Positions 43,088-50,402 of a stretch of 64,000 nt of DNA are shown here, one piece after another. Origin of the DNA: CAXBNB01 sp040222275 (lineage in GTDB: Bacteria; Bacteroidota; Bacteroidia; Cytophagales; Cyclobacteriaceae). Where the stretch lies: NCBI GenBank assembly GCA_040222275.1, contig JAVKDJ010000072.1, positions 62,001 through 126,000 on the forward strand. The letters run 5' to 3'. The notes under the pieces are model-generated. The model saw nothing but the letters and a program-made list of their open reading frames with translations. It was not told where the DNA came from and ran no database searches. The translations under genes and the position numbers were made by a program. How positions within the stretch are numbered: position 1 is the first letter of the stretch; each line of letters starts with the position of its first letter.

Positions 43088-44431
43088 TTATATGTGGTTG
43101 TTTAGGATGTTTTCGAAAAGCTCCTGTTGCCCGCTTCTGAGCTTTGGTTCTCCATTTTTGTGGGCGATTTCAGCCAGGCTCGCCAAATCCATCTTGCCAG
43201 ACTCAAATTCTTTGCCCTGAATGGTATTGAATGAGCTGTACCGGGCCTTTCGCAGGTTTCTGTAGTTGGAGTTGTCCAAAATATCCTGGGCTGTAAGCAA
43301 AGCACGGGCAAATACGTCCATGCCCCCAATATGGGCATAAAAGATATCGGCCAGATCAGTTGAGTTTCTTCTGGTTTTGGCGTCAAAATTGACACCTCCT
43401 CCCTGCAGCCCATCACCATCCAGGATGATCAGCATGGCTTCTGTCAGTTCGTAGATATCTGTGGGGAACTGGTCGGTATCCCAGCCATTTTGGTAGTCGC
43501 CCCGGTTGGCATCAATGCTTCCGAGGAGGCCGGCATCAGAAGCCACTTGCAGCTCGTGTGCAAAAGTGTGCTGGGCCAGGGTGGCATGGTTTACTTCGAT
43601 GTTCAATTTAAAATCAGCGAGGAGATCGTATTCCCTCAAGAATCCTATGACCGTTGCTGCATCAAAATCATATTGGTGCTTGCTGGGTTCCATTGGCTTG
43701 GGTTCGATGAAGAAATTTCCCTTGAAACCTTGTGCGCGGGCATAATCTTTGGCCATGTGCAGGAATGTCGCCAGGTGTTCGAGCTCTTTTTTCATGTTGG
43801 TATTCAGCAAAGACATATAGCCTTCACGGCCACCCCAGAATACATAATTTTCCCCACCCAGTTTGATGGTGGCATCCAGGGCATTTTTGATTTGTGCACC
43901 GGCGTAAGCCACTATATCAAAATCCGGGTTGGTGGCTGCACCATTCATGTAGCGGGGGTTGGAAAATGCATTGGCTGTGCCCCAAAGCAATTTTACACCT
44001 GAAGCTTTTTGTTTCTCCTGGGCATAGTCGGTGATTTGTTCCAACCTCTGTGTGGACTCTTTCAGGGTAGCGCCTTCCTGGATCAGGTCAAAATCATGGA
44101 AGCAATAGTAGGGCATGCCTATCTTTGTGATGAATTCAAAAGCTGCATCCATTTTGTCTTTGGCCGCCCCGAGCGCATCGTTTTTGGCATCCCAGGGGAA
44201 TACTTTGGTGCCTGGGCCGAACGGGTCGGCCCCAGTGCCGCAGAAGGTATGCCAGTAGGCCGTGGCAAACCTGAAATGTTCTTTCATTGTTTTGCCTGCC
44301 ACTACTTTGTTTTCATCATAAAATTTAAAAGAAAGCGGATTGTCCGATCCCCTGCCTTCGTATTGTATTTTTCCAATTCCTTCGAAAAATTCTTTGTCTC
44401 CTGTTACAATGTTCAATTCTTCCATGATCAT
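43088..44431 (-). CDS. xylA: xylose isomerase
   Basis: Cytosolic, metal-dependent aldose-ketose isomerase converting D-xylose to D-xylulose; 447 residues, the long (class II) form. Signatures: MKEHFRFATAYWHTFCGTGADPFG, ENYVFWGGREGYMSLLNTNMKKE with the metal-side residues, FFIEPKPMEPSKHQYDFDAATV, KLNIEVNHATLAQHTFAHEL and GSIDANRGDYQNGWDTDQFP with the metal-binding Asp residues. Starts at ATG 44431 (a second ATG two codons later is possible), 17 bp after the xylulokinase stop, so it is in the same operon. Fully expected length and no missing motif. Confidence 0.98.
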   Translation of the reverse strand: MIMEELNIVTGDKEFFEGIGKIQYEGRGSDNPLSFKFYDENKVVAGKTMKEHFRFATAYWHTFCGTGADPFGPGTKVFPWDAKNDALGAAKDKMDAAFEFITKIGMPYYCFHDFDLIQEGATLKESTQRLEQITDYAQEKQKASGVKLLWGTANAFSNPRYMNGAATNPDFDIVAYAGAQIKNALDATIKLGGENYVFWGGREGYMSLLNTNMKKELEHLATFLHMAKDYARAQGFKGNFFIEPKPMEPSKHQYDFDAATVIGFLREYDLLADFKLNIEVNHATLAQHTFAHELQVASDAGLLGSIDANRGDYQNGWDTDQFPTDIYELTEAMLIILDGDGLQGGGVNFDAKTRRNSTDLADIFYAHIGGMDVFARALLTAQDILDNSNYRNLRKARYSSFNTIQGKEFESGKMDLASLAEIAHKNGEPKLRSGQQELFENILNNHI

Positions 44432-44448
44432 ATTTATTTAAAGTCTTC

Positions 44449-45933
44449 TTATGCTAATATTTTTTCCAAATCAGATTTCCAGGTTTCGTACCCGTTTTTG
44501 TACATTTCCCTATTGCCAACCGAGTGGTAAGATTTGATTACCTGGGTATCTTTGAAGGCTTCACCGGGGGAATGATATATGCCTGCGGCAATCCCAGAAG
44601 CTTTAGCCGCCCCGACAGCCCCGGTGGTTTCTATCATCTCGATTTCGCAATCAAGTATGGTTGCAATGGTATGCGAAAACACCTCCGATTGAAACAGGTT
44701 GTCATTGCCAACACGCATTACATTGGTATCAAGCCCCAGGGATTTCATCACCTCCACGCCATAAATGAACGAATAGGCGATACCCTCCAATGCTGCCCGG
44801 TAAAAATGGGCTTTGCTGTGCCTGTTAAATTGAATATTGATGATGTGGCCACCCACATCGTTGTTTTGCAGTACGCGTTCGGCACCATTTCCAAAAGGAA
44901 TGATCCGAAGGCCATCTGAATTCACTTGTACCGACGAAATCATACGTTCCATATCGGTATAGGACACCCCGTCGTTGGCCAGCATCTGGCGCATCCAACT
45001 GTATTGTATCCCCGCTCCATTTACACAAAGCAGGACGCCAATCCTTGGGTCTTCTTTTGTGTAATTCACATGGGCAAAAGAATTCACCCTGGTTTTACTA
45101 TCAATAAATGGGCGGTTCACCACTCCATAAACTACCCCTGAGGTGCCCCCTGTAGCGGCTATTTCGCCCGGGTTCAATACGTTCAGCGACATGGCGTTGT
45201 TGGGCTGGTCGCCAGCCCTGTAGCAAACTGGTATGCCACTGGCCAAACCTAGAAAATCGGCAGCTTCACGATGCAACCGCCCCTGATCTGAAAATGTGGG
45301 GACAATCTCAGGTATCAAGTCGCTGTGCAGTCCGTAGTTTTCCAGCAGAAAATCTGCGACACCATTTTCCTCAAAATCCCAAAACATACCTTCCGACAAG
45401 CCTGAAATGGTGGTTTTGGCTTCTCCAGTCATTTTCAAGGCTATGTAGTCGCCTGGCAACATGGCCTTGTCTATTTTTTCGTAAAGCTGGGGTTCATTGT
45501 CCTTCACCCACTTGAGCTTTGAGGCCGTGAAATTCCCCGGTGAGTTGAGCAGGTGTTTCAGGCACTTTTCGTGCCCTATGCTGTCAAAAGCCTGGTTGCC
45601 AATTTCTACAGCCCTGCTGTCGCACCAGATAATGGATGGCCGCAGTACATGATGGTCTTTGTCCACCAGCACCAAGCCATGCATCTGATAGGAAATACCT
45701 ATTCCTTTGATGTCGGCCTTGTTGATGGTAGAGCCGTCCAATAGTTTTTTTGTGGCATGGCCTACATTTTCCCACCAAAGCTCAGGCTGTTGTTCTGCCC
45801 AACCTTTTTGGCGGGAAATGATGTCCATTTCTGATTCGGGGTATTGGGCTATCTTCAATGTTTCGCCGGAGGTGCTATCTACCAGGGCCGCTTTGATGGA
45901 TGAACTCCCTATGTCATATCCTATTAAATACAT
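44449..45933 (-). CDS. xylB: xylulokinase
   Basis: FGGY-family sugar kinase phosphorylating D-xylulose; about 494 residues. The start is set at ATG 45933 (MYLIGYDIGSSSIKAALVDS), where the family starts and in line with its paralogue; an in-frame start 11 codons earlier is less likely. Signatures: phosphate loop GYDIGSSS, YQMHGLVLVD for sugar binding, WCDSRAVEIGN, catalytic Asp in CYRAGDQPNNAMSLN, ATGGTSGVVYGVV and AVGAAKASGIAAG. It is clearly a close paralogue of the first 500 residues of the fusion protein encoded upstream, from which it is separated by 256 bp that should contain the operon promoter. Confidence 0.96.
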   Translation of the reverse strand: MYLIGYDIGSSSIKAALVDSTSGETLKIAQYPESEMDIISRQKGWAEQQPELWWENVGHATKKLLDGSTINKADIKGIGISYQMHGLVLVDKDHHVLRPSIIWCDSRAVEIGNQAFDSIGHEKCLKHLLNSPGNFTASKLKWVKDNEPQLYEKIDKAMLPGDYIALKMTGEAKTTISGLSEGMFWDFEENGVADFLLENYGLHSDLIPEIVPTFSDQGRLHREAADFLGLASGIPVCYRAGDQPNNAMSLNVLNPGEIAATGGTSGVVYGVVNRPFIDSKTRVNSFAHVNYTKEDPRIGVLLCVNGAGIQYSWMRQMLANDGVSYTDMERMISSVQVNSDGLRIIPFGNGAERVLQNNDVGGHIINIQFNRHSKAHFYRAALEGIAYSFIYGVEVMKSLGLDTNVMRVGNDNLFQSEVFSHTIATILDCEIEMIETTGAVGAAKASGIAAGIYHSPGEAFKDTQVIKSYHSVGNREMYKNGYETWKSDLEKILA

Positions 45934-46056
45934 GAATGCTTGTTGTCTTTTCGGTATGCGGGTCAATTTGTTTTGATCACATTAGCAAAGGAAATTCTAA
46001 TGGCTTTGAGATGGGTTAAATCGGGTACTTCAATATTTCTTCATTAATATTCAATG

Positions 46057-46065
46057 ATACGTCAT
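46057..46065. promoter_or_regulatory. shared motif ATACGTCAT upstream of the xylB operon
   Basis: The same 9-mer with an ACGT core occurs upstream of xylB (46057-46065) and upstream of the kinase-regulator fusion (48196-48204), in the same orientation relative to the genes. In the second place a second half-site (TGACGTG, 48227-48233) lies on the other side of the -33 region. It may be the operator of the xylulose-responsive regulator. A 9-base match between two such regions is not very unlikely by chance. The rest of 45934-46189 shows no other recognised signal. Confidence 0.35.
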
Positions 46066-46189
46066 GAAAGGTGGCCGTAACGAGATTGACTATGCGGGAC
46101 TCTGATGCACTACTTTATGAAACCATTGAGTGTTGATGAAAAGTAGTATCAGGTAAACTTGGCGCTGACCTTTCAGACAATGTCCTGGG

Positions 46190-48172
46190 CTATAGCCTGT
46201 CCAGCAATTCCTCCAGCACTTGCTCTTTGTTGAGCTGTAATTTTTTCCTGAGGCGATAGCGTCTGGTTTCGATTCCCCTTACGGAAAGGTTGAGGTTGTT
46301 GGCAATTTCTTTTGTTGAGAGTTTCATTTTCAGCAGCATGCAGAGTTTGGCGTCAGCTACAGAAAGTTTGGGGTAATCTGACCTTAGTTTTTTGAAAAAG
46401 TCGCTGTGTAACAGATCGAATTGGTTTTCAAACGCTTTCCATTCTTTGCTGCCACCCAGGCTGTCGTCAATTTTGGAAATGAGCTTGTTTATTTTCTTTG
46501 TCGTATTTTCATCCATTCCGGCATTTCCCAATTCAGTCAGGGAATCTTTAATGTCGAGCAAAAAGTCGTCTTTGCCCACCAGTTGCATTTTAGAGGAGGC
46601 AAGCTCCTTGTTTTTTTCGTCCAGTTCCCTTTTGAGTTCGGTGTTTTTGGCTTTGAGCACTTCAGGTCTGTTTCCTTTGGAGTGCACCTGGTAGAGGGTT
46701 TTGTCCAGGCACGAAAGCCAATAGTGGTAGGCCTGGTTGCATTGGGCCTGGTTGAGCCGTGGTTCGTGGATCATCATAGGGCTGATGCCAGAGAGGGCAT
46801 CTTCCAGGCTACTGTAAATCCCGCTGGCCACCCCCGATGCTTTGGCGGCCCCAATGGCACCCGTGGTATCTACTACTTCGATGTGGCAATCGAGCAATGT
46901 GGCTATGGTCATCGAAAACACTTCTGAACGGAACATGTTGTCATTGCCTACGCGCATGATGTCCACATCCAGGCCCATTTCCTTCAACAAGTTGACACCA
47001 TACACAAACGAAAAGGCAACCCCTTCGAGTGCCCCTCGATAGATGTGCGCCCTGGTGTGGCGGTTAAATTCCAGGTTGAGGATGTGTGAGTTCACGGTCT
47101 TGTTTTCAAGCATCCGCTCTGCGCCATTTCCAAAGGGGAGCACGCACAGGCCATCCGAGCCAATAGGTACCGACCTGGCCATTCTCTCCATGTCGTCATA
47201 TTGCCGTCCGCTCAGGGCAATTTGGTTTTTCATCCATCCGTATTGAATGCCTGCCCCATTGAGGCAAAGCAGCACGCCTATACGGTCAAAATTTTCTTCA
47301 TAGTTGACATGGGCAAAGGCATTGACCCTGGAGTGTATATCTGAAATTGGCCTATCGACAATACCATATACTACACCCGAGGTACCACTAGTGGCAGCTA
47401 TCTCCCCAGGGTTGGTCACATTGAGGCTCAGCGCGTTGTTGGGTTGGTCCCCCGCACGATAGGTTATGGGGATTCCGGTAGCCAGGCCTGTTTGTTGTGC
47501 TGCCCTCTTCGATACACTTCCCTGAAAAGAAAAAGTAGGGACAATGTCGGGGAGGTGGCTGTTGTCAAGTTCGTAGTAGTCGAGGATGGCGTCTGCCACC
47601 CGCTTTTTTTTGAAGTCCCAGAAAATGCCCTCGGAAAGACCGGAAATGGTTGTGCGCACCTCGTTGGTAAACTTCATAGCGATGTAGTCGCCAGGGAGCA
47701 ATACTTTATATATTTTGTCGTATATATCAGGTTCATTGTCCTTCACCCATTTGAGTTTGGAAGCAGTGAAATTGCCAGGTGAATTGAGGTAATTGACAAT
47801 GCACTCCTCAGGCCCGATATCGCTGAATGCCTTTTGGCCAATAGATACAGCCCTGCTGTCGCACCAGATGATGGCGGGCCTCAATACTTGCAGGTCTTTG
47901 TCAATCAATACCAGCCCATGCATTTGGTAGGCGATACCTATACCCTTGATGTCAGTGGGCTTGACCCTGTTCTTTTGAATTATTTTTTGTGTGGCCAGGC
48001 ATAAATCCTGCCACCATAGTTCGGGCTGTTGTTCTGCCCACCCGCTTTGCCGGGCAATGATATCAAAATCATTTTCAGGGTATTGGAGTACATCTACTGT
48101 TGCGTGTGACTGTGCTTCTATCAGTGCTACTTTTATGGAAGAACTTCCAATATCATACCCGAGTAAATACAT
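46190..48172 (-). CDS. xylulokinase fused to coiled coil and LuxR-type HTH (putative sugar-sensing regulator)
   Basis: A 660-residue, uninterrupted fusion. Residues 1 to about 495 are a complete FGGY sugar kinase closely related to the XylB encoded next door: GYDIGSSS with Asp7, YQMHGLVLID (82-91), WCDSRAVS, catalytic-base Asp242 in TYRAGDQPNNA, ATSGTSGVVYGIV and AIGAAKASGVASG. Residues about 505-545 are a charged coiled coil (LKAKNTELKRELDEKNKEL), followed by the module WKAFENQFDLLHSDFFKKL known from Bacteroidota regulators, and residues about 603-660 are a LuxR/GerE-type HTH (LSVADAKLCMLLKMKLSTKE, IANNLNLSVRGIETRRYRLRKKL). The likely role is to bind D-xylulose (and ATP) and control the xyl genes directly downstream. 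All kinase motifs remain, so it may also be an active trigger enzyme. Kinase activity, ligand and DNA target are all inferred. Confidence 0.93.
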   Translation of the reverse strand: MYLLGYDIGSSSIKVALIEAQSHATVDVLQYPENDFDIIARQSGWAEQQPELWWQDLCLATQKIIQKNRVKPTDIKGIGIAYQMHGLVLIDKDLQVLRPAIIWCDSRAVSIGQKAFSDIGPEECIVNYLNSPGNFTASKLKWVKDNEPDIYDKIYKVLLPGDYIAMKFTNEVRTTISGLSEGIFWDFKKKRVADAILDYYELDNSHLPDIVPTFSFQGSVSKRAAQQTGLATGIPITYRAGDQPNNALSLNVTNPGEIAATSGTSGVVYGIVDRPISDIHSRVNAFAHVNYEENFDRIGVLLCLNGAGIQYGWMKNQIALSGRQYDDMERMARSVPIGSDGLCVLPFGNGAERMLENKTVNSHILNLEFNRHTRAHIYRGALEGVAFSFVYGVNLLKEMGLDVDIMRVGNDNMFRSEVFSMTIATLLDCHIEVVDTTGAIGAAKASGVASGIYSSLEDALSGISPMMIHEPRLNQAQCNQAYHYWLSCLDKTLYQVHSKGNRPEVLKAKNTELKRELDEKNKELASSKMQLVGKDDFLLDIKDSLTELGNAGMDENTTKKINKLISKIDDSLGGSKEWKAFENQFDLLHSDFFKKLRSDYPKLSVADAKLCMLLKMKLSTKEIANNLNLSVRGIETRRYRLRKKLQLNKEQVLEELLDRL

Positions 48173-48190
48173 ATTTGCAGGAATTTACGC

Positions 48191-48221
48191 CAAATATACG
48201 TCATTTTTTAATTGAGTGAAA
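48191..48221 (-). promoter_or_regulatory. Bacteroidota-type promoter of the kinase-regulator gene
   Basis: On the minus strand TATATTTG (48198-48191) matches the -7 box TAnnTTTG, and TTTC (48221-48218) stands at the -33 position with 19 bases between, against the usual TTTG and 19-21. Transcription would start about 13 bases before the ATG at 48172. The candidate operator ATACGTCAT overlaps the -7 box, so a bound regulator would block it. The rest of the 280-base gap to 48454 shows only the ECF promoter of the divergent sigma gene. Confidence 0.6.
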
Positions 48222-48415
48222 CGATTTGACGTGATCTGTGAGTGGCAGGGGGCTGTTGTTCGTTGTTGATTTATCATCAATGTATAAATATTTTCATCAG
48301 TACGCCACCTTAAAAAAGTTTCTAAGAGGCAAAATGATTGATGAAGACAATGTTATTGACTGATCACTCCTTATTTATCAGTAATTTTATTTAAATCATT
48401 TTTTTTTAAAACCAT

Positions 48416-48443
48416 GTAAGGGGATTTTTTATAGTTTGTGTCC
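48416..48443 (+). promoter_or_regulatory. ECF promoter motif upstream of the sigma gene (locus 2)
   Basis: GTAAGGGGA (48416-48424), 13 bases, then GTGTCC (48438-48443). The same pair with exactly the same spacing stands upstream of the fecR gene at 49148-49175. This two-block layout is what an ECF sigma factor would recognise as -35 and -10, so the locus is probably autoregulated. It also argues for a sigma gene start later than TTG 48455, which would leave almost no leader. Confidence 0.6.
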
Positions 48444-48535
48444 TTTGCAAAAGGTTGGCTGATAAACTGTCGATATTGAAATTGGGAAAAGGCGCAAATA
48501 CGAAAGTCGGGTACACCATAGAAACTCAGGAAGAG

Positions 48536-49117
48536 ATGGTGTATGCAATTGCCAGGCATGATGACAGACGTGCGTTTCGCCAGCTCTTCGATATGTATTA
48601 TCCGAAGTTGCTCAATTATGCTTTTTTTATTCTTGAATCGGGTATTGATGCCCAGGAGGTGGTGTCTTCACTGTTTGTGAAGGTATGGAGCCAGCGAAAC
48701 AAACTTAGTGAAGTAAACAACCTGGAGAGTTATCTGTATGTGTCGGTGAAAAACCTCTGTTATAACTATATCCGCGACAACAGGGGGGTGATACTGCAGA
48801 GTCTGGATAGTGAGGAATACGCTTTCGCTTCCACGCAGCAAAACCCTGAAAAGCAGTTTCTGGATAGCGAACTCAAAGAAAATATTTTGGAAGCCATAGA
48901 CCAACTTCCACCAAAATGTAAGCTTATTTTTCGTATGGTGCGGGAGGATGGCATGAAGTACGCCGAAGTGGCCCAGGCCCTGCAACTTTCTGTAAAAACT
49001 GTTGAAGTGCAGATGGGCAGGGCCTACGCCAAAATGCGAACCGCCTTGATGCCTTTGGTAAAGCATCAGGATATCACCCCTCAACTGAAAGTATTGAAAG
49101 GTACGAAAACCGGTTGA
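48536..49117 (+). CDS. ECF-type RNA polymerase sigma factor (locus 2)
   Basis: Sigma factor of about 193 residues. Region 2 is MVYAIARHDDRRAFRQLFDMYYPKLLNYAFFILESG and QEVVSSLFVKVWSQRNKL; region 4 is AIDQLPPKCKLIFRMVREDGMKYAEVAQALQLSVKTVEVQMGRAYAKMRTAL. The frame is open back to TTG 48455, with further TTG codons at 48476 and 48482 in a stretch that continues helix 1 (IETQEE); the exact start is uncertain and the ATG is the conservative choice. It heads the order sigma, FecR, SusC, SusD and should respond to the ligand of that receptor. Divergent from the xylose regulator gene, with which it shares the upstream region. Confidence 0.93.
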   Translation: MVYAIARHDDRRAFRQLFDMYYPKLLNYAFFILESGIDAQEVVSSLFVKVWSQRNKLSEVNNLESYLYVSVKNLCYNYIRDNRGVILQSLDSEEYAFASTQQNPEKQFLDSELKENILEAIDQLPPKCKLIFRMVREDGMKYAEVAQALQLSVKTVEVQMGRAYAKMRTALMPLVKHQDITPQLKVLKGTKTG

Positions 49118-49147
49118 CCAGTTCTTTTTATTTTTTTTCATCCAGTT

Positions 49148-49175
49148 GTAAGGGGAAATTCAACAATCCGTGTCC
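49148..49175 (+). promoter_or_regulatory. ECF promoter motif upstream of fecR (locus 2)
   Basis: GTAAGGGGA (49148-49156), 13 bases, GTGTCC (49170-49175), the same as in front of the sigma gene. It gives a leader of about 30 bases before the GTG start of fecR. The fecR gene and what follows can thus be transcribed separately from the sigma gene. Confidence 0.6.
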
Positions 49176-49209
49176 AACGGTTGAAAAGACATTTTAATTC
49201 GATAAAACA

Positions 49210-50256
49210 GTGATACACGAACCCCAATTTTCAAGATTGATGGCCAAAGTACTTTCTGGAGAGGCCAGCCGGGAAGAGCAGCTGCAAATGGAGGAGTGGG
49301 TAGGTGCTTCTGAAGAAAACAAAAAGTTGAAAGAACTCTCAGAGGCAGCCTGGCAAGGAATAGAAACCGAAGACCTGATGCAGGATGCAGACGCGGTATT
49401 TGGCAATATAGAGGGGCAGATCGATCAGGTGGCCTCTACTCAGAGGCAGCCCTCAGGTATTTGGTTGCGCAAACAGCTGGCCTGGGTGGTGGCAGCATCG
49501 GTAGTTTTATTGTGCGGCTTGTGGATGTACCTGGGACAGGTTTCGGATGCGGCGAGCACTGCTCCGGTAGTAGAGAACAATTGGGTCCAAAAAAGTAATG
49601 CTCCCGGTGAAAAATCGAGGGTAATCCTGTCAGATGGTACTGTGGTATGGCTCAATTCGGAAAGCACTCTATCATACAAAAAGCCCTTTGGCCAGGGAAA
49701 CAACAGGTATGTTGAATTGGAAGGGGAAGCTTATTTTGATGTGGCGCATGACCCCCAGCACCCATTTTCTGTAAAGACAGGCAATATTACCACTACGGCA
49801 TTGGGCACTTCTTTCAACATCACCGCCTACGAAGAAGACAGCTTTATTGATGTGGACCTTCAGTCTGGAAAAGTGCTGGTATCGCTGGCAGAGCCCATGC
49901 ACGAAGACCAGGTATTCATCGAACCAGGCGAAAAAGTGCGTTTTGACAAAGTGGAAAATGCCATGGAAAAATCATCATTTGACCCTTTGCACGACCTGGC
50001 CTGGAAAGATGGGGTCATCAGCTTCAGGAACGCCACTTTTGAAGAGGTAGTCACGAAGCTCTCCAGATGGTATGGCGTACGTTTTGAAGTAAAAAACAAA
50101 CCCAAAGAACTTAAAGAATGGAACTATACTGCAAAATTTAAAGGTGCCTATCTGGATAATATACTTTCCGGTATCGGCTTCACTAAAAATTTTGAGTACC
50201 TCATAGAAGGAGAAGATGTTACCCTAACTTTTAAACCAGCGCCAATGACCCAGTGA
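49210..50256 (+). CDS. FecR-family anti-sigma factor (locus 2)
   Basis: A 348-residue inner-membrane anti-sigma regulator with a GTG start. N-terminal sigma-binding region (about 1-85; FSRLMAKVLSGEASREEQLQMEEWV), membrane helix near residues 92-112 (LAWVVAASVVLLCGLWMYLG), periplasmic FecR domain (SDGTVVWLNSESTLSYKKPF, VELEGEAYFDVAHDPQHPFSVKTG, TTALGTSFNITAYEED, DLQSGKVLVSL) and a C-terminal STN-like segment (ISFRNATFEEVVTKLSRWYGVRFEV). Partner of the sigma factor upstream and of the STN domain of the SusC downstream. Its own promoter copy suggests feed-forward expression with the sigma factor. Confidence 0.94.
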   Translation: MIHEPQFSRLMAKVLSGEASREEQLQMEEWVGASEENKKLKELSEAAWQGIETEDLMQDADAVFGNIEGQIDQVASTQRQPSGIWLRKQLAWVVAASVVLLCGLWMYLGQVSDAASTAPVVENNWVQKSNAPGEKSRVILSDGTVVWLNSESTLSYKKPFGQGNNRYVELEGEAYFDVAHDPQHPFSVKTGNITTTALGTSFNITAYEEDSFIDVDLQSGKVLVSLAEPMHEDQVFIEPGEKVRFDKVENAMEKSSFDPLHDLAWKDGVISFRNATFEEVVTKLSRWYGVRFEVKNKPKELKEWNYTAKFKGAYLDNILSGIGFTKNFEYLIEGEDVTLTFKPAPMTQ

Positions 50257-50271
50257 CCCTATAAAAAAATA

Positions 50272-50298
50272 CCGACCCCCCTTTAGAAGGAGGATCGG
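50272..50298 (+). other. hairpin between fecR and susC (locus 2)
   Basis: CCGACCCCCCTTT and AGAAGGAGGATCGG form a strong stem with one bulge, 16 bases after the fecR stop. No T-run follows. It may be an mRNA boundary or attenuation point between regulatory and structural genes, similar in place to the hairpin at 10191-10231 of locus 1. Confidence 0.45.
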
Positions 50299-50402
50299 AT
50301 GCAAATTGTCCATTTCCGGATTTGTTGAATATAGTTGACGCTCTTTCAGCCAAAACAGGAAATGGTTGAATGATTTTATAAATAAAACCAAAGCATAAAG
50401 TT

